This document shows positions 49,593 through 58,501 of a DNA stretch of 64,000 nucleotides, piece by piece. The DNA is taken from positions 1 through 64,000 of the forward strand of contig CAISET010000016.1 of NCBI GenBank assembly GCA_903884505.1, in the 5' to 3' direction. Made by a program: the position numbers and the translations under genes. The DNA is from an uncultured Microcaldota archaeon (GTDB lineage: Archaea > Micrarchaeota > Micrarchaeia > Burarchaeales > Fermentimicrarchaeaceae). The notes under the pieces are model-generated. The model was not told the DNA's origin. It ran no database searches and was given only the letters and a program-made list of their open reading frames with translations. The stretch's first letter is position 1. Each line of letters starts with the position of its first letter.

Positions 49593-50083
49593 GGGCTAAT
49601 TTCGGCCTTTTCAGGCATATAAGCCTTAGGCGCTTCGCTTATCGCCCATTCCGCCTGGTCGCGCGAGAGGCCGAGCGCCTCGCCTATCGCGATGAGCTCC
49701 TGCGGCGACTTGAGCTGGTATTCGTCCTTCGCGCCGGAAGTGAGAATGTAGGGCGCCTTGAATTTGATGCAGAGCTTGAGGAAGAAGTGCATCCTTCCCA
49801 TCAGGATTGCGCGCTGGATTCCGCGCGATTCCAAGATGAGGGAGATTGGGAAGAGGAAGGCCTTTTTATGCTCGGCTGCGTCGCGCAGAAGGCCCACATC
49901 CGGCTGGAAATTCGGCATGAGAAGAAAAGAAACGCGGCGCTGCTTGCACGCATTCCTCAACGCATCTACGCTTTGCGATTCGAAAAGCTCCTGCTGCGCG
50001 GAGGTGGAAAAGCCGGAGAAGCCCAGCTCCCGCATCATCTCCATCTTCGCGGGAAAACGGACGAAGATGTCGCAAAAAGCCAT
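49589..50083 (-). CDS. rnp3: RNase P protein component 3 (Rpp30), short
   Basis: TIM-barrel subunit of RNase P. The 164-aa protein begins MAFCDIFVRFPAKMEMMREL and ends with the conserved APYILTSGAKDEYQLKSPQE and LSRDQAEWAISEAP blocks. Typical archaeal Rpp30 is about 210-230 aa, so some barrel elements near the N-terminus are shortened. It begins 8 bp after eL15 and overlaps the next gene by 4 bp. GTG at 50086 is an alternative start. Confidence 0.88.
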   Translation of the reverse strand: MAFCDIFVRFPAKMEMMRELGFSGFSTSAQQELFESQSVDALRNACKQRRVSFLLMPNFQPDVGLLRDAAEHKKAFLFPISLILESRGIQRAILMGRMHFFLKLCIKFKAPYILTSGAKDEYQLKSPQELIAIGEALGLSRDQAEWAISEAPKAYMPEKAEISP

Positions 50084-50091
50084 CACAAACC

Positions 50092-50664
50092 CTACTTCCC
50101 CATTTTCGCGTGCGCGCGCAGGCTCGGCCTTACTTTTTCAGCACCGATTCCCTTCGCTCTCAGCCCGCGGCCCTTCCTTCCGGCGGCCGTGAGGCCCCTG
50201 AAGGCCCTGCCCCTCTGCGCGGCGAGAGCGGCATAGGTTTTGTCGCTCATTATCGCGGGGTGCGCCCTGTCAACCAGTATCACTTCGAAGAACTTGTTCG
50301 TGCCGTCCTCCCCTACCCAGTAGGAATTGACAACCTCGCAGTTGATGAAACGGCGCGATGCCCTCTCTTCCGCCTGCCTCTGCAATGATTTGCCGGGCGA
50401 GAAGAATCTCCCTGCCTTAGAGGGCTTTCTTCCGAGGTCCGGCTTGGGCCTCATGCGCCTTCCCCTTCTCACGCGCACACGGGCGATTACCACGCCCTGC
50501 TTCGCCTTGTAGCCGAGCTCCCTCGCCCTTGCGAGGTTCGTGGGCCGCTCTGCGCGGACGACGGTGGACTCCTTGCGCCATGCGGTAAGGCGGTGCCTGT
50601 AATCTTCCGACCTTGCCTTATACTCCTCCTGGAAGGTCTGTTGAATCCTCTCGTATGAACTCAT
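50092..50664 (-). CDS. rpl15e: Ribosomal protein eL15
   Basis: A 190-aa basic 50S protein. It has the N-terminal [20 protein letters not shown], the conserved [40 protein letters not shown] and the [20 protein letters not shown] segments. It opens the exosome superoperon. The ATG follows GAGGTAGATTTGA. A TATA-like GATTTATATACCC (about 50752-50764, minus) starts the transcript, leaving a leader of about 70 nt that contains the hairpin at 50697-50715. Confidence 0.96.
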   Translation of the reverse strand: MSSYERIQQTFQEEYKARSEDYRHRLTAWRKESTVVRAERPTNLARARELGYKAKQGVVIARVRVRRGRRMRPKPDLGRKPSKAGRFFSPGKSLQRQAEERASRRFINCEVVNSYWVGEDGTNKFFEVILVDRAHPAIMSDKTYAALAAQRGRAFRGLTAAGRKGRGLRAKGIGAEKVRPSLRAHAKMGK

Positions 50665-50884
50665 TCAAATCTACCTCTTTTGCTTCAATTCGGGCGCGCG
50701 AAAGAAGCTTTCGCGTTCTCTACATCTCGAAGCAAGTAGTTATTGCGCGTCGGGTATATAAATCTTGACCGGGCGGGATTCGAGAAGTTTATGTGCAAGA
50801 GTAGGACGCTGGGGCGCCGCCCGGCACGGCCGCTGCTTAGGTTGGTTTTTATTACCATGCGGCAAAAGAAAAAAAGGTGAGCCC
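50665..50884. promoter_or_regulatory. Divergent leader region eL15 / small zinc gene
   Basis: The gap holds the hairpin CGCGAAAG-AAG-CTTTCGCG (50697-50715), a TATA box readable both ways (TATATAAAT, 50754-50762), and a GC-rich stretch near 50808-50835 that can fold. A second TATA-like TTTTTATTACC lies at about 50845-50855, ahead of the gene at 50885. I found no tRNA-like or box C/D signature in it. Confidence 0.5.
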
Positions 50885-51034
50885 ATGGTTGAAAAGAGAT
50901 GCCCGGATACGGGACAGATAATAAATTTCTCCGCTGACTGCGAGGGCTGCGAATTCCTGAGGATTGTCGATGACGAGAGGGCGTGCGGCTACCACATTAA
51001 GGCGCCGGGCGGAAGCAAAAAACAGTGGCGATGA
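50885..51034 (+). CDS. Small cysteine-rich (zinc) protein
   Basis: A 49-aa protein, MVEKRCPDTGQIINFSADCE onward. The Cys pattern C-x12-C-x2-C-x9-C plus a nearby His (CGYH) suggests one zinc site. No family is recognised. AAAGGTGAGCCC upstream of the ATG is a good ribosome site. An upstream in-frame extension back to 50765 would cross the promoter and is rejected. It abuts the convergent gene ending at 51035. Confidence 0.65.
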   Translation: MVEKRCPDTGQIINFSADCEGCEFLRIVDDERACGYHIKAPGGSKKQWR

Positions 51035-51841
51035 TTAGAGGGGCCTGACGCGCTTTACATGCCCTTCTCTTGGCTCGTAAAGCTGCCCCGTAACCATCAG
51101 GTGCTCGTCGAGAAGGTCGTTTGCCTCCTTGGCCTCAAGGCCGTATTTCCAGGAGTCTTTTATGACTGCTTCCACCGGGACTGTGCCGCACTGCCGCTCC
51201 AGGTCCGCGACAAGCCTCAGAAGCCTTTCCAATTTTTCCAGCTTCCCGACCTGCACAGCCACCGGTTTTGCTGCCGGGGCTGGCGCGGGCTTTGGAGACG
51301 CAATTTCTGCTTCCCCTACCGGGACGGCGACCCTTGGCGGAATCGGAGAGGGAAAGGGAGGGACGCGCTCCTCGGGGCCGTTCGGCGCGATGTCTGCGGC
51401 GATTGCGTGCTCATCCAGCTTGTCGAGCAGTCCCGCGCTCTTCTTCACGGTGATGAAGCGGCTGCCTATCCTGTCGAGCTTCGCCTCGTATCCGAGCCTC
51501 CGCAGGCAGGAGTCGAGGAACGCGCGCGAGAAGTTGAGGCTTGTGCGGTTTGCGACCCCCTTGCGGATTTCAGGGTAGGATTTTGGCTCGCCCGAGCATT
51601 CGGAGAGGACTGCGGCGAGAATCATGTCGCGCTTCACCGTGACGAGGCGCTCCTCGAGCCTGTTGATGAACTGCCCTTTCTCGTGGGGGATTACCATCTC
51701 CACTCCGGAAAGGACCGTCTCGAACCTGTCGTCGGCCTTCAGGTTCAGCTCGTGGAGAATGTCCTCCAGGTCGTCGAGCCGCTCCCCTAGCTTCTCGTAG
51801 TCCTTCTTGCTTCCATTGCCGAACAGGTCCAGAATGCCCAT
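51035..51841 (-). CDS. Coiled-coil and winged-helix protein of unknown function
   Basis: A 268-aa protein. The first 30 residues are a possible amphipathic/coiled-coil region (MGILDLFGNGSKKDYEKLGE, RLDDLEDILHEL). Residues 50-130 look like a winged helix (IPHEKGQFINRLEERLVTVK, RDMILAAVLSECSGEPKSYP). A Pro/Ala-rich linker (about 150-190) is followed by a second winged-helix-like unit ending QLYEPREGHVKRVRPL. The last block recalls the wHTH tails on MCM-like proteins. The start MGILDLFG is like SepF and may touch the membrane. Not assigned. Confidence 0.55.
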   Translation of the reverse strand: MGILDLFGNGSKKDYEKLGERLDDLEDILHELNLKADDRFETVLSGVEMVIPHEKGQFINRLEERLVTVKRDMILAAVLSECSGEPKSYPEIRKGVANRTSLNFSRAFLDSCLRRLGYEAKLDRIGSRFITVKKSAGLLDKLDEHAIAADIAPNGPEERVPPFPSPIPPRVAVPVGEAEIASPKPAPAPAAKPVAVQVGKLEKLERLLRLVADLERQCGTVPVEAVIKDSWKYGLEAKEANDLLDEHLMVTGQLYEPREGHVKRVRPL

Positions 51842-52009
51842 GGTCGCCGAGTCTGGTTTGGCGGGAACTGCTTAAAAAGATTTCTGTGGGGGTTTCCGAT
51901 GGGGTTCCGAAGGGGGCAATATATTTAAACCGCATCCGCCATAACCCACTCCTGCGGAGAAAGGGCTCGTTCTGGGCTTTCATAATTCGCAACTTAGAGG
52001 TGTTCGTCT
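51842..52009 (+). promoter_or_regulatory. Promoter and leader of the uL16 gene
   Basis: AATATATTTAAACC (about 51919-51932) is a strong TATA box. The start of transcription would be near 51952, leaving a leader of some 58 nt with AGAGGTG near its end (51996-52002). GCATCCGCC and CTGCGGA can pair weakly in and before the leader. Nothing else is seen here. Confidence 0.5.
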
Positions 52010-52549
52010 ATGGGTCTAAGGCCTGCAAGGACATTTAGGGATGCGCTCAAGGTTTCCTGGTCGCGGTATTCGAAGCGGAGGCCAAGGAAGTCATTCGTGA
52101 AGTCCATGCCGCACAACGCGCTGAATATTTTCGAGATGGGGAATGCGAAGCTGCAGTATGAGGTGAGGGCGGACCTCGTCGCAGACCGTCTTGTGATGAT
52201 CAGGGACAACGCGCTCGAGAGCGCGAGGCAGGCGGTTAACAAGTACCTGGAGAAGATGCTGCCGAACCAGTACAGGTTCAGGGTGCTCATCTACCCCCAC
52301 AATGTAATTCGCGAGAACAAGATGATTGCAGGGGCCGGCGCGGACAGGCTACAGTCCGGCATGGCCCACCCGTACGGGAGGCCAAGCGAGAGGGGAGCGA
52401 AGCTGAAGCCGAACCAGGTCATATTCTCAATCGATGTGATGGCAAAGGACCTGGACAAGATCGCCGAGTCTTACCGCAGGGCGAAGGTTAAGCTCAGCGG
52501 CAGCTGCTCGGTCAGGCTTGCGCCAATGAAACCGGCGACGGCAGCCTGA
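52010..52549 (+). CDS. rpl10e: Ribosomal protein uL16 (archaeal L10e)
   Basis: A 179-aa 50S protein near the A and P sites. It begins MGLRPARTFRDALKVSWSRY, has the core SKRRPRKSFVKSMPHNALNI and HNVIRENKMIAGAGADRLQS, and ends GSCSVRLAPM. Length fits archaeal L10e/uL16. Own promoter upstream; PEP synthase follows after 41 bp and has a TATA-like TTTAAAATTACC, so it may be separate. Confidence 0.96.
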   Translation: MGLRPARTFRDALKVSWSRYSKRRPRKSFVKSMPHNALNIFEMGNAKLQYEVRADLVADRLVMIRDNALESARQAVNKYLEKMLPNQYRFRVLIYPHNVIRENKMIAGAGADRLQSGMAHPYGRPSERGAKLKPNQVIFSIDVMAKDLDKIAESYRRAKVKLSGSCSVRLAPMKPATAA

Positions 52550-52590
52550 ACGCCGCAACCCTTTAAAATTACCCCTTCCCTCAACTCCCT

Positions 52591-55050
52591 ATGGCTAATA
52601 TTCTCTGGTTTTCCGAGATTGGGAAGGGCGACGTGGGCAAGGCGGGGGGAAAGGGCGCGAACCTTGGCGAGATGGCAAATAGCAACCTGCCCGTCCCGCC
52701 GGGATTCATCGTGAGCTCCGAGGCCTATTTCCACTTCATAGAAGTGAACAACATACACGACCTCATACAGGAGCAGACGCAGTATCTCGACGTGCAGAAC
52801 ACGGATGAGCTCGACCGCGCCTCGGATGAGATAAAGAACGCGATAATGGCCGCGGCTATGCCGAACGACATACGCGCGGATATCATCAGGGCTTACAATG
52901 AATTGTGCGGATTCGGCGGGGGAATTCCGTCGATTGATGGCGCGAAGTACGTTGCCGTGCGCTCCTCTGCGACTGCCGAGGATTTGCCGGATGCGAGCTT
53001 TGCGGGGCAGCAGGCCACTTTCCTGAATGTGAAGGGGCAGGATGATGTGGTGAAGGCCGTGCAGGCGTGCTGGGCCTCGCTTTTCGAGGCGCGCGCAATC
53101 TATTACAGGCAGGATAGGGGCTATGACCATTTGAAGGTCGGGCTTGCCGCGGTCGTGCAGGAGATGGTGCAGAGCGAGGCGGCTGGCGTGATGTTCACGC
53201 TTGAGCCGATGAGCAACAACCGCGAGCTCATCTCCATTGAGGCGGCGTTCGGGCTTGGGGAGATAGTTGTTTCCGGCTCCACTACGCCGGACAGGTACCT
53301 GGTGAAGAAGGACACGGTCGAGATAATGCAGAAGAGCATAGCGAAGCAGGAATGGATGATTACGAAGGTGAAGGGGAGAAATGAACATGTCGATGTGCCT
53401 GAGGAGCAGAGGAACGCGCAGAAGATTTCCGATGCGCACATCATTGAGCTCGCAAGGCTCGGGAAGGAGATTGAGCAGCATTACGGGGTGCCGCAGGATA
53501 TTGAGTGGGCGATTGTCGGTGATGCGGTTTACATAGTGCAAAGCAGGCCGGTTACTACGCTCGGGATGGCCGCCCCAATGCCGGCTGCGGAAGCTGCTGC
53601 GGTCGGCCCGGGAGCCGCTGCGCCGGCGATTGCGAGCGCGCTTGCAGGGCTTGAGGGCATAGGCGCTGCTGCCCAGTCCGGCGACGCGATTGAGATTGGG
53701 AAGGCGACCATCATCCTAAAGGGGACAGGCGCATCGCCGGGGGTTGGGAGCGGGCCTGTGCAGATTATTCCCACGCCCAAGGACATACACAAGATGCAGC
53801 CTGGCGGGGTGCTCGTTACGGATATGACAACGCCTGACTACGTTCCTGCGATGAAGAGGGCGGTCGCGATTGTGACGAATTCAGGCGGCTCGACCTGCCA
53901 CGCTGCTATCGTCAGCAGGGAATTGGGAATCCCCTGCATTGTCGGCACGCAGAAGGCGACTACGATTTTGCACGATGGCGAGATTATCACGGTTGATGCT
54001 GTGCACGGGATTGTCTATGAGGGAAAGGTAGCTGTTGAGGCCCCGAAGAAGGCCGAAGCTGCTGCGGGGGGTGCGATGATGGTTGCTGCGCCGATTACTG
54101 GGACGAAGATTTATGTGAACCTTGCCGAGCCCGAACTCGCGGAGAAGGTGGCTGCGCTGCCAGTTGACGGCGTGGGGCTGCTTCGCGCTGAATTTATAAT
54201 CGCCGAGATTGGGGAGCATCCGAGGAAGATGATGGAGGAGGGGCGCGGGCAGGAATTCGCGGACAAGCTTGCGGAAGGGATGAGGAAGATTTGCGCCGCG
54301 TTCTACCCGAGGCCGGTAGTTTATCGCGCGACGGACTTCAAGACGAACGAGTACAAGAATCTCACCGGCGGCGAGAAGTACGAGCCGAACGAGGCTAACC
54401 CGATGATGGGCTACCGCGGCTGCTCCCGTTACGTAAAGGAGGAGGACATGTTCAAGCTGGAACTCGACGCGATTAAGAAAGTGCGCAACACCTACGGGCT
54501 GAAGAACCTCTGGCTCATGATTCCGTTCGTCAGGAAGATTGGCGAGATAAGGGCGATTAAGGAGATTCTGAAGAGGAACGACATCCACTTCACGAAGGAT
54601 TTCAAGCTGTGGATAATGGTCGAGGTTCCCTCGACTGTCTTCATGATTGAGGAGTTCTGCAAGGAGGGGATAAACGGAATCTCCATCGGCTCGAATGATT
54701 TGACGCAGCTAATCCTCGGGATAGACCGCGACAACGCCACGATGGCCGAAGCCTTCGATGAGAGGAATTTGGCTGTGATGAGGGCGATAAGGCACGTGAT
54801 AAAGATTTGCGGCAAATACGGGGTGACGACATCCATCTGCGGCCAGGCGCCTTCCGTGTATCCGGAGTTCGCGGATAAGATGGTCGAGTTCGGGATAACC
54901 TCCATGTCCGTGAACCCTGATGCTGTTGAGGCTGCGCGCAGGAACACGGCGAGCGCGGAAAGCAAATACACGCTGAGGCGGCTTGCCGAGCTGACCGAGC
55001 ACATGGAGAAGCACAAGCCCAACATCGGCGCAGAGATTAGGGATGACTAA
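52591..55050 (+). CDS. ppsA: Phosphoenolpyruvate synthase
   Basis: Converts pyruvate and ATP to phosphoenolpyruvate, AMP and phosphate, feeding gluconeogenesis. The 819-aa protein has the ATP-grasp domain (GGKGANLGEMANSNLPVPPG, VAVRSSATAEDLPDASFAGQ), the swivelling phosphohistidine domain with His437 in GGSTCHAAIVSREL, and the PEP/pyruvate barrel ending in SICGQAPSVYPEFADKM (catalytic Cys). An Ala/Gly/Pro-rich linker of about 45 residues (near 325-370, PMPAAEAAAVGPGAAAPAIA) precedes the swivelling domain and is longer than usual. Pyrophosphate from biosynthesis can feed the HppA pump. Confidence 0.97.
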   Translation: MANILWFSEIGKGDVGKAGGKGANLGEMANSNLPVPPGFIVSSEAYFHFIEVNNIHDLIQEQTQYLDVQNTDELDRASDEIKNAIMAAAMPNDIRADIIRAYNELCGFGGGIPSIDGAKYVAVRSSATAEDLPDASFAGQQATFLNVKGQDDVVKAVQACWASLFEARAIYYRQDRGYDHLKVGLAAVVQEMVQSEAAGVMFTLEPMSNNRELISIEAAFGLGEIVVSGSTTPDRYLVKKDTVEIMQKSIAKQEWMITKVKGRNEHVDVPEEQRNAQKISDAHIIELARLGKEIEQHYGVPQDIEWAIVGDAVYIVQSRPVTTLGMAAPMPAAEAAAVGPGAAAPAIASALAGLEGIGAAAQSGDAIEIGKATIILKGTGASPGVGSGPVQIIPTPKDIHKMQPGGVLVTDMTTPDYVPAMKRAVAIVTNSGGSTCHAAIVSRELGIPCIVGTQKATTILHDGEIITVDAVHGIVYEGKVAVEAPKKAEAAAGGAMMVAAPITGTKIYVNLAEPELAEKVAALPVDGVGLLRAEFIIAEIGEHPRKMMEEGRGQEFADKLAEGMRKICAAFYPRPVVYRATDFKTNEYKNLTGGEKYEPNEANPMMGYRGCSRYVKEEDMFKLELDAIKKVRNTYGLKNLWLMIPFVRKIGEIRAIKEILKRNDIHFTKDFKLWIMVEVPSTVFMIEEFCKEGINGISIGSNDLTQLILGIDRDNATMAEAFDERNLAVMRAIRHVIKICGKYGVTTSICGQAPSVYPEFADKMVEFGITSMSVNPDAVEAARRNTASAESKYTLRRLAELTEHMEKHKPNIGAEIRDD

Positions 55051-55068
55051 GGCGGTATTTGTGCGTGG

Positions 55069-55096
55069 CGAGGTTGCACAGCTATCGCCGAAGGCG
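55069..55096 (+). repeat. Short GAA-loop hairpin with shared flank
   Basis: CGCC, GAA, GGCG at 55086-55096, preceded by GAGGTTGCACA (55070-55080). That flank is also found at 9549-9559, and TATCGCCGAAGGCG is shared with 9493-9506. So this is a copy of the same module, between ppsA and dph2. Confidence 0.7.
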
Positions 55097-55113
55097 GAGC
55101 AGGAGGCGGATTG

Positions 55114-56037
55114 ATGCGAGTTCTTCTCCAGTTTCCCGAAGGCCTGAAGGCTAAAGCTTTGGAGATTGCCAAGAGGCTGGAAAAGGAGGGGAACGAGGTC
55201 TTCCTTTCCGCCTCACCGTGCTATGGTGCGTGCGATATCGCTTTGGCTGAGGCCGAGGCGGTTCATGCGGAGAAGATTATCCATTACGGGCATGCGCCGT
55301 TTCCGCTGAAGAGGAAGACTGGAATCGCAGTTGAATATGTTGAATACCCCACGAGAGTAGATTTCAAGCTGGTTCTGAGGAAGGCGCTCGCAGACCCCGA
55401 TTTTGCGAAATGCAAGCGGATTGGATTGGTTACGACTGTGCAGCATGTCGCACAGATTGGGGAGATTAGGCGGTTCCTCGAAAAGAATGGGAAGAAGGTG
55501 CTGATTGGGAAGCACGGCCCTTTTGCGAAATATGACGGCCAGATTCTGGGCTGCGACCCCGGTGCAGCCATCTCGGCTGATTCCAAGGCTGACTGCATCC
55601 TCTATTTCGGAGGAGGAAGGTTCCACCCCATTGCGGCTGCGATTGCCTGCAAGCACCGGGTAATGGCCGCAGACCCGTTCCTGGGAGGCGTTGCATGGAT
55701 GGACGGGGAGCGGGAGAAGTACCTTAAGAGGAGGAAGGGGCTGCTAATGGCTGCCATTTCAGGGAAAAGGTTCGGCATCCTGGTTTCGGTGAAGCCGGGC
55801 CAGTTTGCCCTGGAGGCCGCCCAGCGGCTGAAGAAGAGGCTGGAAGAGGTTGGAAAGGAGGCTGCAATCCTTGTTTCCGATAGGGTGGAGCCTGAGGCGC
55901 TTGAAAATTTCCACTCATTCGACTTTTACGTGAATTCCGCCTGCCCGAGGATAGCGATAGACGACTGGGAGAGGTTCGGGAAGCCGGTCCTCAATTTGGC
56001 AGAGGCGGAAGAGCTGGCACGTCTTCTAAGGAAGTAA
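55114..56037 (+). CDS. dph2: Diphthamide biosynthesis protein Dph2
   Basis: A radical SAM-like [4Fe-4S] enzyme that transfers the 3-amino-3-carboxypropyl group to the target His of EF-2. The 307-aa protein has the three-domain archaeal layout, with one Cys in each: SPCYGACDIA, LGCDPGAAI and NSACPRIAIDD. These three would hold the cluster. Start is the ATG at 55114; a TTG precedes it by one codon. EF-2 is the target of this gene's pathway but is not in the window. Confidence 0.94.
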   Translation: MRVLLQFPEGLKAKALEIAKRLEKEGNEVFLSASPCYGACDIALAEAEAVHAEKIIHYGHAPFPLKRKTGIAVEYVEYPTRVDFKLVLRKALADPDFAKCKRIGLVTTVQHVAQIGEIRRFLEKNGKKVLIGKHGPFAKYDGQILGCDPGAAISADSKADCILYFGGGRFHPIAAAIACKHRVMAADPFLGGVAWMDGEREKYLKRRKGLLMAAISGKRFGILVSVKPGQFALEAAQRLKKRLEEVGKEAAILVSDRVEPEALENFHSFDFYVNSACPRIAIDDWERFGKPVLNLAEAEELARLLRK

Positions 56038-56080
56038 AAATGAAAGAAAAATAGAAAGAAAAAAGAAGGCTTGTTCGGGT

Positions 56081-56569
56081 CTATGGCTCGTACCTGCCTG
56101 TCATGTCACCGAGGACCTGCCTGGTCATGCCAGTGTCGGCCTCGGTGTAGTTTATCCATATCCTGAACTTTGCGGTCTCACCGGCAGTCGCACCTGTTAT
56201 TGCGAGGCCGTTCACATCATAGCACTGTATTGCGGTCGAGGATAGATTACCTGTCTCACCCTGGATTATGTCGACGGTCTCGGGAGTCCAGGAAGTGTCA
56301 CTTGCCGTCGTCTCCTGCGAGCACGCAACGTTTGTGACGTGTATCTTGTGGCCGGTTGCCTGCCCGATTATCAGGAAAAGCTGGCCGTCCGGGGAGGTGA
56401 GCTTGAATGACGAGCAGCTGATTCCTGGCGGGAAGTTGCAGACGGTAGGCGTCACGTTCCTCGGGTTCAGCACACCGATGTAGAACAAGACGGCTATCAC
56501 GATTATGATGACCAAGATGGCCCAGCCGTAGGTCATCAGGTATTCCATTGCACTTTGTCCCTTCCTCAT
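56081..56569 (-). CDS. Class III signal-peptide (type IV pilin-like) protein
   Basis: A 162-aa secreted or surface filament protein. The N-terminus MRKGQSAMEYLMTYGWAILV has the class III signal: KG before a Q-S-A-M-E-Y core, then a 20-residue hydrophobic helix (IIIVIAVLFYIG). EppA/PibD-type peptidase would cut before Q5, leaving the pilin helix. The mature part has four Cys, Thr/Ser-rich beta segments and ends TGRYEP. GAGGTGG lies 9 nt before the ATG, with a TATA at about 56615-56623. No pilus assembly genes are nearby. The glycosyltransferases in the window may modify such proteins (guess). Confidence 0.88.
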   Translation of the reverse strand: MRKGQSAMEYLMTYGWAILVIIIVIAVLFYIGVLNPRNVTPTVCNFPPGISCSSFKLTSPDGQLFLIIGQATGHKIHVTNVACSQETTASDTSWTPETVDIIQGETGNLSSTAIQCYDVNGLAITGATAGETAKFRIWINYTEADTGMTRQVLGDMTGRYEP

Positions 56570-56731
56570 TCCAAACCACCTCGGGTTTTAACATTTGTTT
56601 TGAACACTGTACGAAGTTTATATCTTCTTTATGATGAACCCTTTTTAAGCCTTTCGGCGGCTCCGGCGGGGCTGCGGCGCTGGGGCGGCCCGACGCCCCT
56701 TCGCTTCCCGCCCGCCATTGCGGCGGCATGC
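56570..56731. other. Intergenic region with pilin promoter and GC hairpin
   Basis: On the minus strand GATATAAAC (about 56615-56623) is the pilin TATA box. A GC-rich inverted repeat GGGGCG...CGCCCC (about 56681-56698) lies beyond it, near the end of the UMP kinase gene, and may terminate that transcript. No gene is seen. Confidence 0.45.
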
Positions 56732-57418
56732 TCAGCCCTTCACGACTGTGCCTTTGTGCTTCATGCCGGTTATTGCCGCCTCGACCTGCTTGAGGTCGCG
56801 GCCGTTGATGAAGTGCGCCTCTATCTTTGAGCGCGCCGCTATCTTGCACGCCACATTGTCGAAGATAAAGTTCGTGCCGGCCTTCCTCAGGTCGTACTCG
56901 TTGGCGAGCCTGATGAGCTGCTCGTGCGTCATGGTGGCAAATTTTTTCGCGCCGGGCCTCTTGGGCGGGCGGTCGTATATCCCGTCTATGTTGGAGAGGT
57001 TGATTATCTTCTTCGCGCCTATCTTCTCCGCGAGGAGCGCGGCATCGGCATCCGTCGTGAAGCCTGGTATCGTGCCGCCCATCACTACTATCTTGTCGGT
57101 GGTCGTCACGGCCTCTGCCGCGCGCGTGAAGTCGTAGGGTATGTCCGGGTATGCGCTTTCCCCGAGCGCCGCGGCCATCAGGAAGGCGTTCGCCTTGGTC
57201 ATCAGGATCGCCGCCTCGTCGGCGACGAACTCGTTCCCGCCGAAGCCCCTCACCGCGCTCGCGTAGTCGCGCGCTGGCTGCCCGCCCCCGCAGAGGATTG
57301 CCAACTGGAATTTCGCCTTCAGCTTCACTATGAGGGCCGCGATGTTCTTCAGGAACTTCACATCGGGCTTTCCAGGATTGATTAGGCTTCCGCCTATTGA
57401 TAGGACTACGCGCTGCAA
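56732..57418 (-). CDS. pyrH: UMP kinase (archaeal)
   Basis: Phosphorylates UMP to UDP. The 228-aa protein has the amino-acid-kinase fold: VVLSIGGSLINPGKPD at the start, LAILCGGGQPARDYASAVRG, MGGTIPGFTTDADAALLAEK and NLSNIDGIYDRPPKRPGAK. This is the archaeal short UMPK type. The start is TTG at 57418, with GGTGATA just before it. Forty bp separate it from the PhoU-like gene that lies upstream on the same strand. Confidence 0.95.
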   Translation of the reverse strand: MQRVVLSIGGSLINPGKPDVKFLKNIAALIVKLKAKFQLAILCGGGQPARDYASAVRGFGGNEFVADEAAILMTKANAFLMAAALGESAYPDIPYDFTRAAEAVTTTDKIVVMGGTIPGFTTDADAALLAEKIGAKKIINLSNIDGIYDRPPKRPGAKKFATMTHEQLIRLANEYDLRKAGTNFIFDNVACKIAARSKIEAHFINGRDLKQVEAAITGMKHKGTVVKG

Positions 57419-57458
57419 GGTATCACCGGGCTTATTGATTTGCCCCGTTTTAATAAGC

Positions 57459-58454
57459 CTATTCCCTGTCTATGACTGCCTCGGCGATGTGCATGCTGTG
57501 GCCGTAGATGCGCATTATCGCCTCGATTATCAGCCCCGTCTGGAATTGCACCTGCTTTCTCTGCAGCGCCCTCTCGAGCGCCTCCCTCTTGGCCTCAAGC
57601 TCGGCCTTCCTGCCTATAACCGCGTTGGCCGCATCCATATTCTTGGTGAAAAGCGCGCCGAAGGCGGCCGTGTGCGCATCGAGCACTGCTGCGCTGAGCG
57701 ATTCTATGCCGCGGGCTATGTCCGGAGGCACCTTGCCCTTGAATGAGCGCGAGTGTGCCGCTATCTGCGTTGCCTGGTCCGCCATGTCCTCGAGGCAGCG
57801 CGCAACCCTCAGGAAGACAACGGAGTCGTACGCCGTGATGCCGAATGCCTGCAGCAGTGCGGAGTGGTGGAGCGCGAGGCTGAGCTGCCTGATGATGAGG
57901 AAGCGCAGCCTGTCCGCCTCGTCGTCGCGCGCTATCACCGCCTCTGCGAGTTCCGGGTCGCGCTTCACGAATGACTCAATCGCATCAACCTGCATCCCCC
58001 TGGCGATGAGGTGCGCTCTCCTGAGCGTCTTCTCTATGGAGAGGCCCTCGTGCGAGAAGAAGTCCTGCGCGGTTATCGAGCCGGGGGTCTCCTCCGTTAT
58101 CTCGAAGCCTATGAGCCTGTCCACCTGCGCCACAATCGCGGCCCTCGTCGCCTGCGGTATCTTGCCGCTGGAGGTGATGCGCACGGTGTTGTAGCCTGCC
58201 AGGTACTTGGCAAGGAAGGCGCGCGCGAGGTGGGACGGGTCGGAGAACTTCTCCGTATTTATGTCTGCGGAGCGCAGCCGCTCGGCTGCCTGGCGCAGGC
58301 TTAGCGACAGCGAGCCGTCGGGCTCCTCGGTCACGAAGACCTCGTCCCGCGGGGCAACGCCGTTCCTCAGCACCCACGCCCTTGGCAGCGAGATGGTCAG
58401 TGTCGACGTGCCGGTGAGCTGGACCTTTCGCTTTTCCATGTCCCCAAGAGCCAT
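57459..58454 (-). CDS. PhoU-like regulator with AbrB/SpoVT N-terminal domain
   Basis: A 331-aa protein. Residues 6-50 are an AbrB/MraZ-like swapped-hairpin DNA-binding domain (RKVQLTGTSTLTISLPRAWV). Two PhoU three-helix bundles follow (about 115-215 and 225-325; ARDDEADRLRFLIIRQLSLA, RCLEDMADQATQIAAHSRSF). Archaeal proteins of this design are thought to control phosphate uptake genes. ATG at 58454 or 58439. The AT-rich dyads at 58502-58536 lie directly upstream and may be its operator (inference). Confidence 0.88.
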   Translation of the reverse strand: MALGDMEKRKVQLTGTSTLTISLPRAWVLRNGVAPRDEVFVTEEPDGSLSLSLRQAAERLRSADINTEKFSDPSHLARAFLAKYLAGYNTVRITSSGKIPQATRAAIVAQVDRLIGFEITEETPGSITAQDFFSHEGLSIEKTLRRAHLIARGMQVDAIESFVKRDPELAEAVIARDDEADRLRFLIIRQLSLALHHSALLQAFGITAYDSVVFLRVARCLEDMADQATQIAAHSRSFKGKVPPDIARGIESLSAAVLDAHTAAFGALFTKNMDAANAVIGRKAELEAKREALERALQRKQVQFQTGLIIEAIMRIYGHSMHIAEAVIDRE

Positions 58455-58501
58455 ATATGCACCTTATACCCATTTGGCTTGAATTGTTCTTATTGGTTGT
58501 C

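Noticed and set aside
50765-50884. Possible small RNA or tRNA gene upstream of the small zinc protein
   Set aside because: A GC-rich foldable part exists, but no T-loop, acceptor pairing, or box C/D motifs could be recognised.
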